Shown piece after piece: positions 1 to 5,018 of a stretch of 5,018 nucleotides of DNA. A program made the translations under genes and the position numbers. The notes under the pieces were generated by a model, which did not search any database, was not told the origin of the DNA, and worked only from the letters and a program-made list of their open reading frames with translations. Every line of letters begins with the position of its first letter. Within the stretch, counting starts at the first letter, position 1. The DNA is from an uncultured Planctomycetaceae bacterium. Its GTDB lineage: Bacteria > Planctomycetota > Planctomycetia > Pirellulales > UBA1268. The stretch covers positions 1 to 5,018 of the forward strand of contig CALAZQ010000611.1 of assembly GCA_937926325.1 (NCBI GenBank). Direction: 5' to 3'.

Positions 1-6
1 TCGGGA

Positions 7-102
7 ACGCACTCACGCTGGACGAGGCGAGAGGGTGGTGAATGCTCGAGGAGCGTTGGGCGTATCCTCGCCCGGCGACGAGACCTTCACCGCCCTCTCG
101 CC
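7..102 (+). repeat. Structured intergenic repeat, copy 1 (module B only)
   Basis: Positions 7-95 align with 4852-4941 at 83 of 89 positions plus one inserted base, in the same orientation. The copy can fold into a 17-bp closing stem (26-42 with 86-102, one T.G pair). This encloses a small hairpin (44-47 with 51-54, loop GAG) and a 9-bp hairpin (54-62 with 69-77, loop TATCCT, two T.G pairs). Three of the stem pairs differ from the other copy by changes on both sides that keep pairing. It starts 35 bases past the stop codon of the minus-strand glycosyltransferase. A competing fold exists in this copy only: 72-75 and 79-83 with 96-104. The repeat itself is read directly from the sequence. Its role (structured RNA, REP- or MITE-like element, or transcription end signal) is not known. 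Spurious minus-strand reading frames cross it. Confidence 0.85.
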
Positions 103-119
103 GGCGATACGCGGTCTCG

Positions 120-132
120 CCGCCGCGGGCGG
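120..132 (-). terminator. Weak GC hairpin just after the glycosyltransferase stop
   Basis: CCGCC (120-124) and GGCGG (128-132) form a 5-bp stem with a 3-base loop, a few bases downstream of the minus-strand stop codon at 137-139. There is no T-tract after it in the minus direction, so it is not a classical intrinsic terminator. It could be chance in GC-rich DNA. Any transcript end may instead use the larger fold at 26-102. Confidence 0.2.
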
Positions 133-136
133 AAAC

Positions 137-1162
137 CTATGCGGCGTCGGCGCGGCTGAGGGCTGTTTCGACCGCCGCCAGCACCTGCTCGACGCTGATG
201 GCCGCCATCGCCGCCGTGTCGGTCTTGCGATCCTCCCACCGTGGCCGGAGCTCGGCCGGAGGTTCGACCACAACGTGGCCCCGCCCGTAGGGACCGTTGC
301 GGTCGGCCGGCACCGGGCCGAACAGGCCGACGCAGCGAGCCCCCACCGCGGCGGCCAGATGGAGCGGTCCGGTGTCCGCCGACACCACCAGCGGGCTGCG
401 GCGGAAGAGTTCCCCGAGGTCCTGCAGGCTGGTCGCGGGCGCCAGGACGGCGGCATCGCCGGCGGCGGTGACGATCTCGCGAGCGGTCGCCTCTTCAGCC
501 GCCCCGCCCCAGATGACCAGTGAACGGACGCCGCGGTCCCGCCAGATGGCCTGGGCGAGGGCTGCGAAGCGGTCAGGGGCCCATCGCTTCGAGGCCCAGC
601 CGGCCCCCGGGTTGAGCACCACGAAAGCACCCTGCTGCTGGAGCGGCTCGAGCCAGCTGGCAACCCGCTGGCGGCTGACCGGCCAGCGTGGCATGTCGAA
701 ATCGACGTCGGCGGTCTCAATGCCCAGCGGGGCGAGCAGGTCGAGGTTGCGATCGACAACATGGCTGGCCGTGGCTTGCACCCGGCGATTGCTCGTCAGC
801 CACGAGTACTCGCGGGCTTCTGGGCGGGCGTGACCAATCCGGATCGGGCTGCCCGAGACCGCCGCCACAACGCCGCTTTTCAGCAGCCCCTGCAGGTCGA
901 GCGTCACGTCCGGACGGAACCGCCGCAGGTCTCGCCGCAGCCCGACCACCTGCCGCGCCGACTTCAGCCAGCCGCGGGGCAGCCGAAAGAGATGGTCGAT
1001 CGCCCGGTGGCCAGCCAGGACATCAGCCGAGCGGCCCTCCACAACCCAGCCAATCGAACTGGCAGGAAAGGCCCGCTTGAGGGCGACGGCGGTCGGGACG
1101 CCATGCAGCACGTCCCCGATCGCAGAGAGCTTGACGACAACGATTGAGCGGGGAGCATCCAT
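137..1162 (-). CDS. Glycosyltransferase family 9 (LPS heptosyltransferase-like)
   Basis: Encodes a 341-residue protein of the GT9 / ADP-heptose:LPS heptosyltransferase family. These are cytoplasmic or inner-membrane-associated GT-B enzymes that add heptose to the LPS core or a related surface glycan. Visible motifs are the N-terminal KLSAIGDVLHGVP (residues 11-23), LDLQGLLKSG (88-97), LNPGAGWASKRW (183-194), SADTGPLHLAAA (261-272) and GLFGPVPADRNGPYG (279-293). D17, K192 and D263 sit where E. coli WaaC has active-site Asp, Lys and Asp; this alignment is from memory. Length is normal for the family. I chose the ATG at 1162 because the family fold starts about seven residues later. An upstream TTG (1234) and ATG (1213) in the same frame would add a tail not expected in the family. 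No clear Shine-Dalgarno precedes any of the three starts. It lies downstream of the dehydrogenase-like gene with a 146-base gap, so it may share its transcript. The acceptor and exact sugar cannot be told from sequence, so no gene symbol is given. Confidence 0.93.
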   Translation of the reverse strand: MDAPRSIVVVKLSAIGDVLHGVPTAVALKRAFPASSIGWVVEGRSADVLAGHRAIDHLFRLPRGWLKSARQVVGLRRDLRRFRPDVTLDLQGLLKSGVVAAVSGSPIRIGHARPEAREYSWLTSNRRVQATASHVVDRNLDLLAPLGIETADVDFDMPRWPVSRQRVASWLEPLQQQGAFVVLNPGAGWASKRWAPDRFAALAQAIWRDRGVRSLVIWGGAAEEATAREIVTAAGDAAVLAPATSLQDLGELFRRSPLVVSADTGPLHLAAAVGARCVGLFGPVPADRNGPYGRGHVVVEPPAELRPRWEDRKTDTAAMAAISVEQVLAAVETALSRADAA

Positions 1163-1265
1163 GCGCCGCGAAGAACAACCAGATTTGCAGGAGCGAAAAA
1201 GAAAACCCGGCATGCATCGGCTTCGGGATTCCAAAGCGAGCCGACATTCTCATTCCCCCCCGTTG

Positions 1266-1303
1266 GACTGACAAGTTCAGATTCGGTGAAAGTTTTGTCA
1301 GTC
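1266..1303 (-). other. Inverted repeat in the dehydrogenase-glycosyltransferase gap
   Basis: GACTGACAA (1266-1274) and TTGTCAGTC (1295-1303) are perfect 9-bp inverted arms separated by 20 bases. Inside them TTCA (1276-1279) can pair with TGAA (1287-1290). The hairpin begins 5 bases past the dehydrogenase-like stop codon when read on the minus strand. No T-tract follows on either strand, so it is not a standard intrinsic terminator. It could stabilise or attenuate a joint transcript, or bind a protein as a dyad. The rest of the gap (1163-1265) shows nothing else I can name. Confidence 0.6.
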
Positions 1304-1317
1304 TGCTGTCAGTCTGC
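1296..1317. repeat. Perfect 11-bp tandem duplication across a stop codon
   Basis: TGTCAGTCTGC occurs twice with no gap, at 1296-1306 and 1307-1317. The second copy contains the TGA stop (1309-1311, minus strand) of the dehydrogenase-like gene. The first copy contains most of one arm of the inverted repeat at 1266-1303. The opposite arm can therefore pair with either copy (9 bp or 8 bp). It was probably produced by replication slippage. Confidence 0.9.
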
Positions 1318-2382
1318 GGCGAGGCCCGCCAGGTCGCAGAGCAGCGATTCGGTGACCGGCTGGGGGCAGCTCCAGACCAGAAAGAACATCGACTCCCGCA
1401 GCAGCCGCTCGGCCGGGTGGCCGACCACGAAGCCCGCCCCCTTGGAGGCGGTGAGGGCGGCCTGGGCAGACCGAGTGACCAGGGCATTGGCCCGCTGTCG
1501 CAGGCTGTTGCGGCTGCTGGCATCACAGCCGTCGCGGGTGGCCTGCCGGAACTGTTGCCCGAGGGCGTCTGCCTCTCGCCGCAGTTCCGCCACTACCGGC
1601 GCGAGCGACTGACGACCGTCGGCCTCGCGGTCGATCAGCTGCAGGGCGGCCGCGATGCTGCCGAGGGCAAGCGCGGTGGTGCCGAGTCCGCCGGTCTGCC
1701 CCGCGGTCGGACCGGCCGGGGGGATTTCGGCGACGACGGGAACCTGGTCCAGCCGCACGCAGGAGGTTCGGCTGCCCGAGAGGGCGAGCATCTCCATCGG
1801 CGGCTCGACCATGACGCCGAGACTGGCCGTGTCGATCGCGAAAAAAAGCGGCTTGGCCTCACCGCTTGGCAGCGTTGCCACCGCTCCGGTCACGATCGTC
1901 TGCACGCTGTCGGCTCCGGTCACCCAGGGGCAGGTGCCGGTAAGCCGCCAGCCGTCGGGCCCGTGGGTGGCCGACACGGCGGGCCGGGCGAGGTGCTGCC
2001 GGCTCGTCGTCAGCTGGGAGATGCCGACCGTGGTGAACTGCCGACCGGCAGCCAGATCGGGCAGCAGCCGCTGCCGGGTGTCGGCATCGGCCCGGCCGAG
2101 AATCCGCACGGCGCTGGCCCACTGGGTCAACGCCAACGCCGAGGTCAGGCACCGGGAGGCAACGGCCACCAGCAGGTCCATGATCGCCGGTTCGGCCGCG
2201 GCGGTGCCGCCGTCGGCCGGGGCGATCCAGCCAGCCAGGCAGCCGCTCTCTGCGAACGCCTGAAAAACCCCACTCTGCCAGGGCCCGACAGTCTGGGTCG
2301 CCGCAGCCCGGTCGGCAAGCTGCTCGCAGAGCGAGTCCAGCAGCGGTCCGGTTGGAAAGGGGCGGGAGGGGTCACGAGCCAT
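1309..2382 (-). CDS. Acyl-CoA-dehydrogenase-like flavoprotein, non-canonical
   Basis: Encodes 357 residues, slightly short of the usual 380 or so of acyl-CoA dehydrogenases. The order of family parts can be followed: an N-terminal helical region (about 1-115), a middle beta domain with GWRLTGTCPWVTGAD (144-158) and LSGSRTSCVRLDQVPV (201-216), and a C-terminal helical domain (about 230-350) ending in a GAGF-PAERLLRES-type segment (315-331). Key features are weak. The usual Y-E-G-T near the C-terminus aligns with W-S-C-P (337-340), so the Glu used as base by MCAD-type enzymes is absent. The R-x-x-FG motif after the helical hairpin is not seen, and the middle-domain entry ISQLTTS (121-127) differs from the usual TEP-x-AGSD. 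It may still bind flavin but act as an oxidase or monooxygenase (compare DszC/HpaH-like relatives), or be a degenerate paralogue. The ATG at 2382 gives the full N-terminus. A purine-rich GGAAGG lies 12 bases upstream, rather far for a strong ribosome site. The substrate is unknown. Confidence 0.82.
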   Translation of the reverse strand: MARDPSRPFPTGPLLDSLCEQLADRAAATQTVGPWQSGVFQAFAESGCLAGWIAPADGGTAAAEPAIMDLLVAVASRCLTSALALTQWASAVRILGRADADTRQRLLPDLAAGRQFTTVGISQLTTSRQHLARPAVSATHGPDGWRLTGTCPWVTGADSVQTIVTGAVATLPSGEAKPLFFAIDTASLGVMVEPPMEMLALSGSRTSCVRLDQVPVVAEIPPAGPTAGQTGGLGTTALALGSIAAALQLIDREADGRQSLAPVVAELRREADALGQQFRQATRDGCDASSRNSLRQRANALVTRSAQAALTASKGAGFVVGHPAERLLRESMFFLVWSCPQPVTESLLCDLAGLAAD

Positions 2383-2385
2383 GCA

Positions 2386-2400
2386 GGAAGCATACCTTCC
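2386..2400 (-). promoter_or_regulatory. Small dyad overlapping the likely ribosome site of the dehydrogenase-like gene
   Basis: GGAAG (2386-2390) and CTTCC (2396-2400) form a perfect 5-bp inverted repeat with a 5-base loop, three bases upstream of the ATG at 2382. On the minus-strand mRNA the 5' arm holds the only purine-rich ribosome-site candidate. The dyad could therefore mask initiation or be a small operator. It is short enough to arise by chance. Confidence 0.25.
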
Positions 2401-2453
2401 AGGCGGCCGGGGCCGACGACGGAATGCGTTGCCCCCAAACTTTTTTCAGCGGG

Positions 2454-2483
2454 TGCAAACGGCGGACGAAACGTCGATATACT
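2454..2483 (+). promoter_or_regulatory. Candidate sigma-70-type promoter of glgP
   Basis: TATACT at 2478-2483 matches the -10 consensus at five of six bases and stands out in GC-rich DNA. The best -35 at suitable spacing is poor (TGCAAA, 2454-2459, 18-base spacer). Transcription would start near 2490, giving a leader of about 50 bases before the glgP ATG. The site lies in the 157-base gap between the divergent dehydrogenase-like and glgP genes. I found no convincing promoter in the minus direction. Confidence 0.45.
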
Positions 2484-2528
2484 ACGGTTCCTTCTGGCTG
2501 GTGCCCCGCCCTCTCCACACCCCCTCTT

Positions 2529-2532
2529 GGAG
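2529..2532 (+). promoter_or_regulatory. glgP: Ribosome-binding site that fixes the glgP start
   Basis: GGAG at 2529-2532 ends seven bases before the ATG at 2540. This supports 2540 over the in-frame ATG at 2381, whose 53-codon extension would overlap the start of the divergent gene and contain the likely -10 box. Confidence 0.65.
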
Positions 2533-2539
2533 TCTCACC

Positions 2540-4765
2540 ATGAGCCAAGCCGAGGATCTCGAACTGCACGATGCCACCACGCCCCTGACCGCGGCCCCCA
2601 AGCCGACGCTCACGCTCGACGAGCTGTCCCCGCAGACGCTCTACGCGAAGTGCTCGGCGTTGGCCCGCAATCTCTGGTGGAGCTGGCACCCGGAAGTGAC
2701 CAATCTCTTCCGTGAGCTCGACCCGGTCCGCTGGCGGCAGCTCGATCACAATCCGATCGCCCTGCTGGCCGAGTTCACGCCCGAACGGCTCGAGGCTCGC
2801 GCGGCTGAGCTGGTGCTGTACAGCCGCATCAATCAGGCCCACCGCCGGCTGAAGGAATATCTGGCCGGCAAGTCGACCTGGAGCAGCATCAACGCCGGCG
2901 TGCTCGGGTCGAAGCCGGTGGTCTACTTCTCGGCAGAGTTTGGCATTCACGAGTCGGTGCCGATCTATTCCGGCGGCCTCGGGGTGCTTGCCGGCGACCA
3001 TGTGAAAAGTGCCAGTGGCCTGGGGATCCCCCTGATCGCTGTCGGGCTCTTCTATAACCAGGGGTATTTCCGGCAGCAGCTCGACATCGACGGCTACCAG
3101 CACGAGGAGTACCTCGACTCGCGGGTTGACCTGCTGCCGCTCGAGCCGGCGGTCGATCCGGAGGGCCAGCCGATTGTTGTCTCGGTCGACACCCGCTCGG
3201 GCCCGATCCAGGCCAAGGTCTGGCGGATGGCTGTCGGCCGGGTGAAGCTGTACCTGCTCGATTGCGACATCGATGGCAACAAGCCGGAGGATCGCGAGCT
3301 GACCAGCCGGCTCTACGGGGGCGACACCCGCACCCGCATCCGGCAGGAAATGGTGCTCGGCGTCGGCGGTGTCAAGGCGATTCGGGCGATGGGCATCGTG
3401 CCCGGCGTGTATCACCTCAATGAAGGGCACTCGGCCTTCGCCACCCTCGAGGCGGTGCGAGGCCGGATGGAGCGGGATGGGTATTCGTTTGATGAGTCGG
3501 TTCGCAAGGTGGCCCGGCAGACGGTCTTCACCACCCACACGCCGGTGCCAGCCGGTCACGACCGCTTTGACGGAGGACTGATCGAGGAGCATCTCGGGCC
3601 GACCCGCGACGCCCTCGGCATCTCTCACGAGCAGCTGATGGCGATGGGCCGGGTCGAGCCGCACAACCATGACGAGCCGTTCTGCATGACCGTGCTCGGC
3701 CTCAAGCTGTCGCGGCGGGCCAATGCCGTCAGCGCCCTGCACGGCCATGTCAGCCGGCGGATGTGGTCGAGCCTCTGGCCCTCGCGGGTCGAAGAAGAGG
3801 TGCCGATCGGGCACATCACCAACGGTGTGCACGTGCCGAGCTGGCTCTCCTGGCAGATGCTGCAGCTGTATGACCGCATCTTCCCGGCCGGCTGGATCCG
3901 GCGGATGGGCGAGCCCGACGTCTGGCAGAAGATCTACGAGGTCGATCCCGGCGAACTCTGGGAGACGCACTATGCCCTCAAGAACCTGCTGCTGCAGTTC
4001 GTCCGCCGGCGGCTCGCCCGGCAGTGCCGCCGCCGCGGTGAATGTGACGAGGCGGTCGAGACCGCCCGCAGCGTGCTCGACCCGAACGTGCTGACCATCG
4101 GCTTTGCCCGGCGGTTTGCCACCTACAAGCGGGCGGCCCTGTTCCTCTCGGAAATCGATCGGCTGCACGCCCTGGTCAGTGACCCTGACCGGCCGATCCA
4201 GATCATCTTCGCCGGCAAGGCCCATCCCGCCGACGAACCGGGCAAGTCGTTGATTCGCAAGATTGCCAACCTGCGGCACGACCCGCAGATGGCCGGCCGG
4301 ATCGTCTTCGTCGAAGACTACGACATCAACGTCTGCCGCCACCTGATTCAGGGTGTCGATGTCTGGCTGAACAACCCCCGCCGGCCGCTGGAGGCGTCGG
4401 GGACGAGCGGCCAGAAGGTGGTGCTTAACGGTGGGCTGAACTGCTCGATTCTCGATGGCTGGTGGGCAGAGGCCTTCGACGGCCGGAACGGCTTTGCCAT
4501 CGGCCGGGGCGAGACCCATGCCCAGGACGAGATCACCGACCAGCGGGATGGCGAGGCCCTGTTCCGGGTGCTCGAGACCGAGGTGGTGCCGCGGTTCTAC
4601 GACCGGGATGCCGACGGCCTGCCCCGTGAGTGGATCACGATGATGATGAACTCGATCTCGTCACTCGCCTGGCGGTTCAGCGCCCACCGCATGGTGATGG
4701 ACTATGCCCGGACCTGCTACGTGCCGGCCGCCGGCGGCGTCTCATGCGACATGACCAACCGCTAG
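2540..4765 (+). CDS. glgP: Alpha-glucan (glycogen/maltodextrin) phosphorylase, short type
   Basis: Encodes a 741-residue GT35 phosphorylase. It removes glucose from the non-reducing end of alpha-1,4-glucans with phosphate, giving glucose-1-phosphate, using pyridoxal phosphate; it acts in the cytoplasm. The N-terminal LWWSWHPE (residues 45-52) is the mark of the short Thermus/Thermotoga-type branch rather than the 800-residue E. coli/muscle type. Further motifs are HLNEGHSAF (292-300), TTHTPVPAGHDRF (331-343), NGVH (428-431), ARRFATYKRA (523-532, phosphate/substrate-contacting Arg and Lys), FAGKAHPAD (557-565) and EASGTSGQK (618-626). K626 is the lysine expected to hold pyridoxal phosphate, by analogy with Lys680 of muscle phosphorylase. 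No frameshift or gap is seen, and the length fits the family. The ATG at 2540 has GGAG seven bases upstream. The gene appears to stand alone; no other glycogen gene is in view. Both natural glucan substrates and regulation are inferred from the family only. Confidence 0.97.
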   Translation: MSQAEDLELHDATTPLTAAPKPTLTLDELSPQTLYAKCSALARNLWWSWHPEVTNLFRELDPVRWRQLDHNPIALLAEFTPERLEARAAELVLYSRINQAHRRLKEYLAGKSTWSSINAGVLGSKPVVYFSAEFGIHESVPIYSGGLGVLAGDHVKSASGLGIPLIAVGLFYNQGYFRQQLDIDGYQHEEYLDSRVDLLPLEPAVDPEGQPIVVSVDTRSGPIQAKVWRMAVGRVKLYLLDCDIDGNKPEDRELTSRLYGGDTRTRIRQEMVLGVGGVKAIRAMGIVPGVYHLNEGHSAFATLEAVRGRMERDGYSFDESVRKVARQTVFTTHTPVPAGHDRFDGGLIEEHLGPTRDALGISHEQLMAMGRVEPHNHDEPFCMTVLGLKLSRRANAVSALHGHVSRRMWSSLWPSRVEEEVPIGHITNGVHVPSWLSWQMLQLYDRIFPAGWIRRMGEPDVWQKIYEVDPGELWETHYALKNLLLQFVRRRLARQCRRRGECDEAVETARSVLDPNVLTIGFARRFATYKRAALFLSEIDRLHALVSDPDRPIQIIFAGKAHPADEPGKSLIRKIANLRHDPQMAGRIVFVEDYDINVCRHLIQGVDVWLNNPRRPLEASGTSGQKVVLNGGLNCSILDGWWAEAFDGRNGFAIGRGETHAQDEITDQRDGEALFRVLETEVVPRFYDRDADGLPREWITMMMNSISSLAWRFSAHRMVMDYARTCYVPAAGGVSCDMTNR

Positions 4766-4788
4766 CCGGGTGCGAGGAAGGCCCCCGG
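4766..4788 (+). terminator. Weak hairpin directly after glgP
   Basis: CCGGG (4766-4770) and CCCGG (4784-4788) can pair across a 13-base loop straight after the TAG stop. There is no T-tract, and the stem is only 5 bp. If glgP ends nearby, the larger fold at 4871-4948 is a stronger candidate structure. Confidence 0.2.
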
Positions 4789-4838
4789 GACGCACAGTCA
4801 AACCTGCTGCCTGTCCAGTCGCTGCCGCTCCTGGCTTC

Positions 4839-4851
4839 CGGTGAGTCACCG
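4839..4851. repeat. 13-bp palindrome inside module A
   Basis: CGGTGA (4839-4844), one central base, then TCACCG (4846-4851) form a perfect dyad. Its left arm recurs at the window edge (5013-5018), where the second unit is cut off. A DNA dyad this tight suits a dimeric protein site better than an RNA hairpin, since the loop would be one base. Confidence 0.5.
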
Positions 4852-4870
4852 ACGCACTCACGCTGGATGA

Positions 4871-4948
4871 GGTGAGGGGGTCGGTGAATGCTCGAGGAGC
4901 GTGGGGCGTATCCTCGCCCCGCGACAAGACCTTCACCGCCCCCGAACC
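4871..4948 (+). ncRNA. Predicted structured RNA fold in module B, copy 2
   Basis: Closing stem: 4882-4888 pairs with 4932-4938. T4881 is bulged, then 4876-4880 pairs with 4939-4943. Two opposed G/A mismatches follow (A4875/G4944 and G4874/A4945), then 4871-4873 pairs with 4946-4948. Inside lie a hairpin at 4890-4900 (GCTC/GAGC) and a 9-bp hairpin (4900-4908 with 4915-4923, loop TATCCT, one T.G). The same plan occurs at 26-102 despite sequence changes. That it is transcribed and functional is inference. It could equally be a cruciform-forming DNA repeat. Confidence 0.4.
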
Positions 4949-4963
4949 GGCGGCGGCCGAGGA

Positions 4964-5018
4964 ACGCACAGTCAAACCTGCTGCCTGTCCAGTCGCTGCC
5001 GCTCCTGGCTTCCGGTGA
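4964..5018 (+). repeat. Second tandem copy of the repeat unit, cut by window edge
   Basis: All 55 bases are identical to 4790-4844. The match runs to the last base of the window, so the full length of this copy and the number of further copies are unknown. Confidence 0.95.

Larger units (their letters stand above)
4790..4963 (+). repeat. 174-bp repeat unit (modules A and B), first tandem copy
   Basis: The first 55 bp (4790-4844) recur without a mismatch at 4964-5018, exactly 174 bases later, so 4790-4963 is one full unit. Module A (about 4790-4851) is absent from the copy at the window start. Module B (4852-4948) is shared with 7-102. The unit begins 25 bases past the glgP stop. No credible gene lies in it; a minus-strand reading frame across it is a by-product of high GC. 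Confidence 0.9.

Noticed and set aside
1163..1234. Longer glycosyltransferase start (TTG at 1234 or ATG at 1213)
   Set aside because: The family core starts near residue 7 from the ATG at 1162; the extra Cys/Arg/Ser-rich tail is not expected and has no ribosome site.
2381..2539. An upstream in-frame start of glgP at 2381, whose ATG overlaps the divergent ATG in a CATG
   Set aside because: The 53 extra residues do not look like the family N-terminus, the stretch contains the probable -10 box, and 2540 has a good ribosome site.
1144..2715. A 523-codon plus-strand open frame opposite the dehydrogenase-like gene and into glgP
   Set aside because: It has a low-complexity Gly/Arg-rich translation without motifs, antisense to a recognisable protein and overlapping glgP in another frame.
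4412..4417. Gln instead of Met just before the pyridoxal-phosphate lysine of GlgP
   Set aside because: The lysine and the surrounding EASGTSG are intact, and as I recall this position varies in the short branch, so it is not taken as unusual.
2372..4519. A 715-codon open frame on the minus strand opposite glgP
   Set aside because: It is an antisense shadow of a clear glgP gene, caused by GC-rich codon use. Its translation shows no family motifs, and it runs through the start region of the divergent gene.
4742..4975. A minus-strand 77-codon frame in the repeat, sharing a GEDTP-x-APRAFT stretch with a frame at 13-762
   Set aside because: The shared peptide comes from the repeat DNA. The one-base insertion between copies shifts the frame right after it, and the observed changes follow base pairing rather than codons. 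Databases may contain such repeat-derived false proteins.
4790..5018. CRISPR array or insertion-sequence end
   Set aside because: The 174-bp period and lack of short regular repeats with spacers exclude CRISPR. There is no transposase frame and no clear terminal inverted repeats or target duplications, so only an unassigned repeat is supported.

Overview
The window is GC-rich with short intergenic gaps. It holds three protein genes: a family-9 glycosyltransferase (minus strand), an acyl-CoA-dehydrogenase-like flavoprotein (minus strand) and a short-type alpha-glucan phosphorylase, glgP (plus strand). A repeat element occupies both ends. A glycosyltransferase of the LPS-core heptosyltransferase family points to a Gram-negative-type envelope. 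High GC, weak or absent ribosome-binding sites and structured intergenic repeats would suit a planctomycete or another GC-rich Gram-negative lineage. This taxonomic guess is inference, not proof.

Layout. 1-136: copy 1 of the repeat (7-102), then a short GC-rich spacer. 137-1162 (minus): glycosyltransferase. 1163-1308: spacer with an inverted repeat, one arm of which is duplicated in tandem across the stop codon of the next gene. 1309-2382 (minus): acyl-CoA-dehydrogenase-like protein. 2383-2539: divergent control region with a good -10 box for glgP. 2540-4765 (plus): glgP. 4766-5018: no gene, but a 174-bp repeat unit (4790-4963) and the first 55 bp of a second tandem copy cut off by the window edge.

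The two minus-strand genes run in the same direction and may be co-transcribed, dehydrogenase first. glgP is divergent and probably transcribed alone. It feeds glycogen or maltodextrin breakdown to glucose-1-phosphate. I see no functional link between it and the other two genes.

The most interesting signal is the repeat. The two copies lie about 4.8 kb apart in the same orientation. Each can fold, as a plus-strand RNA, into a long closing stem enclosing two hairpins. Several differences between the copies are paired changes that keep the stems intact (C-G to T-A, A-T to G-C, T.G to G-C). That suggests selection for RNA structure, although only two copies are visible.
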